From Euryarchaeota archaeon UBA561 (GTDB taxonomy: Archaea > Thermoplasmatota > Poseidoniia > Poseidoniales > Poseidoniaceae), in assembly GCA_002502295.1 (NCBI GenBank), contig DANX01000095.1, forward strand, positions 1-11,307: DNA of 11,307 nucleotides. The letters are read 5' to 3'. Each line of letters opens with the position of its first letter. The stretch's first letter is position 1. Made by a program: the position numbers and the translations under genes. Shown one piece after another: positions 6,619 through 11,307 of the stretch. The notes beneath the pieces are model-generated. The model was not told the origin of the DNA, did not search any database, and saw only the letters and a list, made by a program, of their open reading frames with translations.

Positions 6619-8426
6619 GCCAGCCATCCTCAGGAATGTGCTTCCATGCCGACGCCACCGACGGGGCCAACCACCACCTTCGTGCAGGCCTTTCTCTCAA
6701 AGGACCATTTACCTCACTTCAAGTCGTTTTTCGTTTCCCACGCTGGGTCCCAGGTTCCTATTTTCTAAGAGAACCAATCCAACACATGTTTGATTTCTCA
6801 GCCACCGACGATCAGGGAAACGACCTCAAATGGAAGCGCGTCGGTGTCGATGGCGTTTCGGTTCGCCTGAAGAGCGATTCTGCTTCGATGGACATCCGCT
6901 ACACGCTCCTGGCCAAAGAAATGAGCGTACGCTCGAATCATCTTGACACAACGCACCTTCATCTCATGCCCCCCTTCACATGGTTTTGGCCCGAACGGGG
7001 CATTGACATGAATCGAATGCAGTTGACCCACCGTGTCGAATTGACGGCTCCGTCCGATTGGACTCCCGCCACCCAACTTCAACTGCATGAGAGCGAAGCA
7101 CACGGAGAAAACGCCAAGCGTTGGATGTTCTCCACCACGGGCCGAGACATGCTGCTTGACAGCATCATGGAAGTAAATCCAAACCCACCCATCACGCACG
7201 ATATCGGCGGACGGATTCATCATTTCAAGTGGTGGGACAGCGGTGGACACGAGCCAAACGCCCAACGCCTGCAAGACTTTGTCAAGGACATGGAACGGAT
7301 TGCCAGCGAACATCATGCACTCTTTGGCGTTCCAGACTGGCCCGATTACACCACGGTTCTGCATCTGACTGACAGCGGCCGAGGAGGTTTGGAACACATG
7401 AATTCGCAAACCTCAATGATGCCTCGGTCGTGCCTTTTTCCCGACCATCCCGATGAATATCGAGACCTCGTAAGCCTCTTTTCTCATGAGTACCTGCATC
7501 AATGGAACGTCAAACGGTTGCGGCCAAAGTGTTTCCTCGACTACGACTTGCAGTCCGAGACCCACACCGATCTGCTTTGGTGGTTTGAAGGGGCGACTTC
7601 GTGGTTGGGTGACATGATGTGTGTCCGTTCAGGTGCATGGACAGAGGAAGATTGGAGGCTGGATTTTGAGCGAAAAATGAAACGCCACACGGCCAACAAC
7701 GGGATGCTTCGTGAATCCCTTTCTGAATCCAGCCATGATGCTTGGATTCACCTCTATAGAAGCGGCCCATACACCCGCGAGAGTCAAATTTCATACTACC
7801 TTGAGGGGGAACTCGCCCTGCTCTGTCTTGACACCGAGATGCGGCGGAGAAACAACGACACCTTTGGAGCATGCGACCTCATGGCTGAATTGGTGCGGCG
7901 CTACGCCATTTCGTCGGATGAAGCAGAAGAGCTCGGAGTCGATTACAGCGATATTCGAAAAACCCTCAAATCATGCCCCGGTGGTGCGTCAATGGGTCCT
8001 TACCTCGACCGATTGGTTCAGCAACGAAACCACCCCAACGTGCAACGCGCCCTGTCGTCCTTCCGATTGAAATTGGTGCCGCATGCCACCGACAAGGAAG
8101 GCAAAGGATGGTTGGGTGTGGGCTTGAAAGATGCCTCCGGAAGGGTCACCATCACCACTTATCGGTCAGAATCACCCCTCCGAAAAATCACACAAGTCGG
8201 CGACGAGTTGGTGTCCGTTGACGGTGTGCGTGTCAAGTCAGTGGCCCACCTGAAGAAACTTATCGGAGGACGAGCTGGCGAAGAGGTGAACATCGGCATC
8301 ACCCACGAGGGCATCCTCTCCACCGTTACGCTTGTTGTTCCCCCATCTCCACAACACGGTGTCACACTAAAGGGGAAAGGAAACCAGCGATGGAAGACGT
8401 GGATCACGACTCGTCAGGCGAAGTGA
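6615..8426 (+). CDS. M61 glycyl aminopeptidase-like metallopeptidase with PDZ domain
   Basis: 603 residues. The N-terminal beta domain carries the family motif FRFPRWVPGSYFLRE. The substrate-binding motif GGLEHMNS is at 257-264, the zinc site HEYLHQWNVKRLRP has His291, Glu292 and His295, and the third ligand is Glu325 in LLWWFEGATSW. A PDZ domain occupies about 497-575 (GWLGVGLKDA, then a QVGDELVSVDG core). M61 enzymes remove N-terminal glycine or alanine, and some act as endopeptidases; PDZ pairing is typical of the family. There is no signal peptide, so it is likely cytoplasmic. The ATG at 6615 overlaps the stop of the HEAT-repeat gene (ATGA), indicating coupled translation; 13 codons upstream are open but lie inside that gene. 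The 3' end overlaps the convergent ParB-fold gene by 23 bases. All catalytic residues are present, so it looks active. Confidence 0.9.
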   Translation: MSQPSSGMCFHADATDGANHHLRAGLSLKGPFTSLQVVFRFPRWVPGSYFLREPIQHMFDFSATDDQGNDLKWKRVGVDGVSVRLKSDSASMDIRYTLLAKEMSVRSNHLDTTHLHLMPPFTWFWPERGIDMNRMQLTHRVELTAPSDWTPATQLQLHESEAHGENAKRWMFSTTGRDMLLDSIMEVNPNPPITHDIGGRIHHFKWWDSGGHEPNAQRLQDFVKDMERIASEHHALFGVPDWPDYTTVLHLTDSGRGGLEHMNSQTSMMPRSCLFPDHPDEYRDLVSLFSHEYLHQWNVKRLRPKCFLDYDLQSETHTDLLWWFEGATSWLGDMMCVRSGAWTEEDWRLDFERKMKRHTANNGMLRESLSESSHDAWIHLYRSGPYTRESQISYYLEGELALLCLDTEMRRRNNDTFGACDLMAELVRRYAISSDEAEELGVDYSDIRKTLKSCPGGASMGPYLDRLVQQRNHPNVQRALSSFRLKLVPHATDKEGKGWLGVGLKDASGRVTITTYRSESPLRKITQVGDELVSVDGVRVKSVAHLKKLIGGRAGEEVNIGITHEGILSTVTLVVPPSPQHGVTLKGKGNQRWKTWITTRQAK

Positions 8427-8847
8427 AGGGTGGATACTTCGCCAGTTTTTCGAGTGGGACAAAAATGGGGGGCGTTTCCTCTGGCAGCGTGTGACGACTG
8501 GTTTTGGGGGGGAACACCTCTCCCGAAAGGGCCATGTTGATGACCTCACTTTTGCTGAGGTCATCCAACCCGCATCCAGGCCAGACGCCCAATTGAATGG
8601 AATCGTCTTTGAGGTAGTCAACGCAAATGGCTGGAACGCGTTTGAGATTGAGCAACACGGCAATTGAATGTCGATGATGACCATCCAAGATGGCTCCTGT
8701 GCGCTTGTCCACGATGAGCGGTTTGGTGTAACCGCCCCACCGCTTGGTCATCTCGAGGAGTTTATCCCTGTTTTTTGGTTTGATTTCTTCATGGACCTTC
8801 AACCACTCGAGAGGCACGAGTTCGACATCGTCTTCTCCCCAAGACAT
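8404..8847 (-). CDS. ParB/Srx-fold protein, possible SerK-type free serine kinase
   Basis: 147 residues. The core is the small ParB/sulfiredoxin domain: VELVPLEWLKVHEEIKP (His19-Glu20), then TKPLIVDKRTGAILDGHHRHS with the hallmark Asp55-Gly-His-His-Arg59, then VPAICVDYLKDDSIQLGVWP. The DGHHR motif and the DYLKDD-x-W-x-P ending are closest to the archaeal SerK/SbnI branch, which phosphorylates free serine, and an early Glu in the His-Glu position is what that branch uses for catalysis. It lacks the helix-turn-helix and tail of a chromosome-partition ParB. So a small-molecule kinase is more likely than DNA segregation, but this rests on motifs alone. The ATG at 8847 fits a TATA-like CATTATG about 28 bases upstream; a GTG at 8865 is the alternative. 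It is tail-to-tail with the M61 gene and head-to-head with the CCA gene. Confidence 0.78.
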   Translation of the reverse strand: MSWGEDDVELVPLEWLKVHEEIKPKNRDKLLEMTKRWGGYTKPLIVDKRTGAILDGHHRHSIAVLLNLKRVPAICVDYLKDDSIQLGVWPGCGLDDLSKSEVINMALSGEVFPPKTSRHTLPEETPPIFVPLEKLAKYPPFTSPDES

Positions 8848-8871
8848 TGACCCGTCCTGCCCCACTCGTCA

Positions 8872-8878
8872 CATAATG
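8872..8878. promoter_or_regulatory. Shared TATA-like element between divergent genes
   Basis: CATAATG reads CATTATG on the other strand, AT-rich both ways, and lies in the 73-base gap between the ParB-fold gene (starts 8847, minus) and the CCA gene (starts 8921, plus). On the minus side its spacing (about 28 bases) fits a leaderless start at 8847. On the plus side it is about 45 bases from the ATG, leaving a leader with an AGGCGG ribosome binding site. Inferred from position and base content only. Confidence 0.35.
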
Positions 8879-8920
8879 CTTTTTCACGGCCAGCCCTCGA
8901 CAGGGAGAAGAGGCGGTTGA

Positions 8921-10285
8921 ATGTCATCAGCGAAAACCCTGCAAAAAGGCCTTGAGGCTGACCTTGTGGGTGCCCCTTGTCCACCCGCCATTCTCCGATG
9001 GCTCGCCTCCCTTCCCGACGACCTGTTGGCCATTCTCCAAACCTTGGCAGAGGATGGAGCCGGCACGTGGCTTGTGGGAGGATGTGTTCGCGATGCCTGG
9101 CTCGCCAGACCGTCGGAAGACATTGATGTCTGCACAACATGCACACCCGAGCGCATGCTGCATTTGTTTGGAGACCAAGCCATCCCAACCGGCCTTGATT
9201 TTGGGACAATAACGGTCAAGGGTGAAGGACGTCATTACGAGGTGACAACACTCCGAACTGAATCGCTTTACAGAGACGGTCGCCGGCCAGAAAAGGTGGA
9301 CTGGGGAACTTCGCTAAGCGAAGATTTGAGTCGAAGAGATTTCACCTTTAACAGCATGGCCGTTGATGTCGCTCGGCAAGTCCTCTACGACCCTTACAAC
9401 GGGTCAAGCGACCTTCAGAAACGCCGGATTCGTGCGGTTGGCGATGCTGCCCTTCGATGCCAAGAGGATGCTTTGCGTATCCTTCGAGCGTACCGTTTTA
9501 TGCGAAGAGACGAAGGGCCACTGTGGCACATTGATCCTGCACTTGCGACGGCCCTATCCCAACACAGCAATCGTTTGCGGATGGTGGCCATCGAACGACG
9601 TTGGACAGAGCTGGAAAAAATCCTGACCGGTGCGCGTCCTGGAGAAGTCCTCGGAAAAATGCAAAATGACGGTGTCCTGAGGCACGTTTTTGAACAATTC
9701 AGCGTGATTAACCCCGACCTTTTTGCCATCATGGACGAGCAAGAACTCAGCCAACTATCGTTGGCCCAACGTCTTGCCCTGCTCATGCTGGAATACACCA
9801 CCAAAGAAGTGATGAGGCAATTGAAGGCCTTCCATACATCAAAAGCGCTCCAACGGAGCACGGCAACATTTCACGAACAATTAGGCCATCTCCCAGAACC
9901 CCGTAAATCCGCTCTGCGGGTCTTTAACCATGTCCTTGGGAGCGGTGCAGGTGCCCATCTCACAATCCTGCGTTCGTGTTGCGAGGCTGTCGTCAACCTC
10001 CACACCGGTCTCCACCTTGTCGTTGACGCAGTCGAGAACGTCCTCGCTCACTGGCAGGAACTCGACGGTAGCCTCGCACCGGTGGATTGCCTTGTTGATG
10101 GACACTGGATTATGGCGAGAACAGGAGCCGTCGAGGGAAGGCGTTTAGGACGGCTCAAGGAATGGCTTCACCGAATCCAAATCGAGGAACAGATCAACGA
10201 CCTGGAAGGGATGGAGATGGCGCTCAGTCGGTTGCCGTTTGAACACGGTTCGCCCGAAGATTGGCCCACCGTCTCATTTCCTTGA
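8921..10285 (+). CDS. cca: Class II (bacterial-type) CCA-adding enzyme / poly(A) polymerase family
   Basis: 454 residues. It adds or repairs the 3' CCA end of tRNAs. All the class II motifs are visible: the nucleotidyltransferase site WLVGGCVRDAWL (Gly53-Gly54, Arg57-Asp58) with the metal-binding Asp67 and Asp69 in EDIDVCT; motif B RRDFTFNSMA (138-147); IRAVGDAALR then QEDALRILRAYRF (from 181), the motif C region; and the ERRWTELEKIL motif (225-235), which chooses between ATP and CTP. The C-terminal part is helical and ends with the bacterial-type LVDGHWIM and GRRLGRLKEWL pattern. Archaea normally carry the unrelated class I enzyme, so in an archaeal genome this gene would be an acquisition from bacteria. 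A poly(A) polymerase role cannot be excluded, since the two share these motifs. The start ATG at 8921 follows AGGCGG by 5 bases. Confidence 0.88.
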   Translation: MSSAKTLQKGLEADLVGAPCPPAILRWLASLPDDLLAILQTLAEDGAGTWLVGGCVRDAWLARPSEDIDVCTTCTPERMLHLFGDQAIPTGLDFGTITVKGEGRHYEVTTLRTESLYRDGRRPEKVDWGTSLSEDLSRRDFTFNSMAVDVARQVLYDPYNGSSDLQKRRIRAVGDAALRCQEDALRILRAYRFMRRDEGPLWHIDPALATALSQHSNRLRMVAIERRWTELEKILTGARPGEVLGKMQNDGVLRHVFEQFSVINPDLFAIMDEQELSQLSLAQRLALLMLEYTTKEVMRQLKAFHTSKALQRSTATFHEQLGHLPEPRKSALRVFNHVLGSGAGAHLTILRSCCEAVVNLHTGLHLVVDAVENVLAHWQELDGSLAPVDCLVDGHWIMARTGAVEGRRLGRLKEWLHRIQIEEQINDLEGMEMALSRLPFEHGSPEDWPTVSFP

Positions 10286-10306
10286 TGTGCCGGCATCAAT
10301 TTGATG
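10282..10306. promoter_or_regulatory. Triple TTGATG/CATCAA element (possible operator or hairpin)
   Basis: TTGATG (10282-10287), CATCAA (10294-10299) and TTGATG (10301-10306) give two overlapping dyads: a hairpin with 6-base arms and loop TGCCGG, and a near-continuous palindrome CATCAA-T-TTGATG. The direct copies are 19 bases apart, close to two helical turns, and extend as TTGATGTG-N-CG. It overlaps the stop of the CCA gene and ends 24 bases before the EF-hand gene, where an archaeal repressor or TATA box (CAATTTGA) would sit. The function is inferred. Confidence 0.4.
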
Positions 10307-10330
10307 TGGCGACGGGTGTTGGGGAACATC

Positions 10331-11307
10331 ATGGCGGCCATTGATTTGCCAGAAAAGGAAGCGTTCAATCAACAAGTTGAATCCATTGAACGCCGGATTG
10401 AAAGCATCACTCGCAGCAACAACATGGCTGGATTGCTCAACAACAACTTCAAAAAATGGTTAACCAGTTCTTCAATGTCGCCTCTCAAACTCACCGAAGA
10501 ACTTGACACCAACAGCGACGGCGTCATCTCGGGAGACGAATTTGCATCGCTTCTTGGAAAAATGACCGGAGAACGCCCGCCTGAGTGGGTGGTTGAATTG
10601 GTGTTCTCTTTCGTGAATGCCGACGTCGACAACGGTATTCCACTGAACGATTGGATGGCGTTCCTCGCCGCCAGCGGACTTGATATTCCCGACGAATTGT
10701 TCAAAGAAAAAATTGAGGTGACCGGTTCAATTGGTATTTTAGAAACACAAATCGCCACCAAAGAAACGCTTTCTGTGGCCGTTTCATTCAACGTCGAGGT
10801 TGAAGCGTATGAATTCTCCATCACCGAATTGAACAACAAAACGACGTTGCACAATCAAATGACATCAAGGGCAGAGATGGACCGACCTGACTTTGATGAA
10901 TTTGAAGTCCAGTTTGACGTCCCAGGCGACTACCTTGCCGAGCTTCGCCACCTCGGCCTTCGATTGGACGAACATCGGTTGACCGTTGTCCCCGCAACCG
11001 AGGTGGTCGTTGACGAACCCGCCTCTGAAGAAACAAAACCCTCTCCGGTACAGGACCACTCTGCCGAAGTCGTTCACGTTGCCGAGGAAGGGCTTGAGGG
11101 AATCATCAACACGATTGAACACATGAAATTGCGCAGTGAGGCGCAAAGCCTGATCGCCAAGTCATCGGTTTACGGCGTTCAATGCACCATCCAAAACGTG
11201 TCCAAAACATTGCTTGGAACAGGCATCTATAGAAATGGCTTCACGGCGCATTGCCTTGCAGATCAGGGATTCTCGATGCGAGTGATGCTCAAACCTTGCG
11301 AAGTGCC
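10331..11307 (+). CDS. EF-hand calcium-binding protein, 5' part only
   Basis: The frame is open from the ATG at 10331 to the right edge, about 325 residues, so the gene is cut. The N-terminus (1-50) is helical and charged. A perfect EF-hand loop follows: DTNSDGVISGDEF with Asp59, Asn61, Asp63, Ile66 and Glu70 in the calcium positions. A degenerate partner loop (NADVDNGIPLNDW, about 95-107) makes the usual pair. Residues about 125-215 look beta-rich (KIEVTGSIGILETQ, then TLSVAVSFNVEVEAYEF), then an acidic, Pro-rich linker (VVDEPASEETKPSP), a helix (EEGLEGIINTIEHMKLRSEA) and the start of another beta region. No signal peptide or membrane helix appears, so it is likely cytoplasmic. I do not recognise the whole. 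An ATG at 10304 would add MWRRVLGNI; the ATG at 10331 is preferred because of the GGGGAAC just upstream. Confidence 0.75.
   Translation, partial: MAAIDLPEKEAFNQQVESIERRIESITRSNNMAGLLNNNFKKWLTSSSMSPLKLTEELDTNSDGVISGDEFASLLGKMTGERPPEWVVELVFSFVNADVDNGIPLNDWMAFLAASGLDIPDELFKEKIEVTGSIGILETQIATKETLSVAVSFNVEVEAYEFSITELNNKTTLHNQMTSRAEMDRPDFDEFEVQFDVPGDYLAELRHLGLRLDEHRLTVVPATEVVVDEPASEETKPSPVQDHSAEVVHVAEEGLEGIINTIEHMKLRSEAQSLIAKSSVYGVQCTIQNVSKTLLGTGIYRNGFTAHCLADQGFSMRVMLKPCEV

Noticed and set aside
8893..8904. CCCT-N4-AGGG inverted repeat in the gap before the CCA gene
   Set aside because: Only four base pairs with no T-run; too short to claim as a terminator or operator.
10369..10854. 161-codon open frame on the minus strand
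   Set aside because: It is Ser-rich without motifs and lies opposite the EF-hand frame, which has a perfect calcium loop.

Overview
The window is about 11.3 kb of gene-dense DNA. Eleven protein-coding genes cover nearly all of it, no gap exceeds about 90 bases, and I see no RNA genes, insertion sequences or CRISPR arrays. The likely source is an archaeon, perhaps a marine group II type euryarchaeon (Poseidoniales). This is inference from: a TATTTAAG box spaced so that transcription would begin at the start codon itself (leaderless), very short gaps, convergent genes that overlap at their 3' ends, and surface-anchored peptidases. The CCA-adding enzyme is of bacterial type, so the assignment is not certain.

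Layout. Positions 1-537 (minus) hold the 5' part of a secreted protein that runs off the left edge. Divergent from it, a plus-strand run (625-4122) encodes an M28/glutaminyl-cyclase-like peptidase anchored to the cell surface, a three-helix membrane protein with an outside carboxypeptidase-regulatory-like beta domain, and a thymidylate-kinase-like protein with a long extra C-terminal region and an altered Walker A motif. A DUF2085 membrane protein (minus, ends 4107) meets the kinase tail to tail. Divergent from DUF2085 is a second plus-strand run (4949-8426): a small membrane protein, a HEAT-repeat protein, and an M61 metallopeptidase with a PDZ domain, the last two overlapping by ATGA. A minus-strand ParB/SerK-fold protein (8404-8847) overlaps the M61 end. 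Divergent from it are a class II CCA-adding enzyme (8921-10285) and, across a small palindrome-rich gap, an EF-hand protein cut by the right edge (10331-11307).

The genes do not form one obvious pathway. Two or three peptidases (the M28 and M61 enzymes, and possibly the left-edge protein) fit a protein-degrading heterotroph. The kinase and the CCA enzyme are housekeeping. The most unusual items are the extended kinase with a substituted P-loop, the bacterial-type CCA enzyme, the EF-hand protein with an uncharacterised remainder, and a triple TTGATG/CATCAA element just upstream of that EF-hand gene. I do not see a clearly new multi-gene defence or mobile system.
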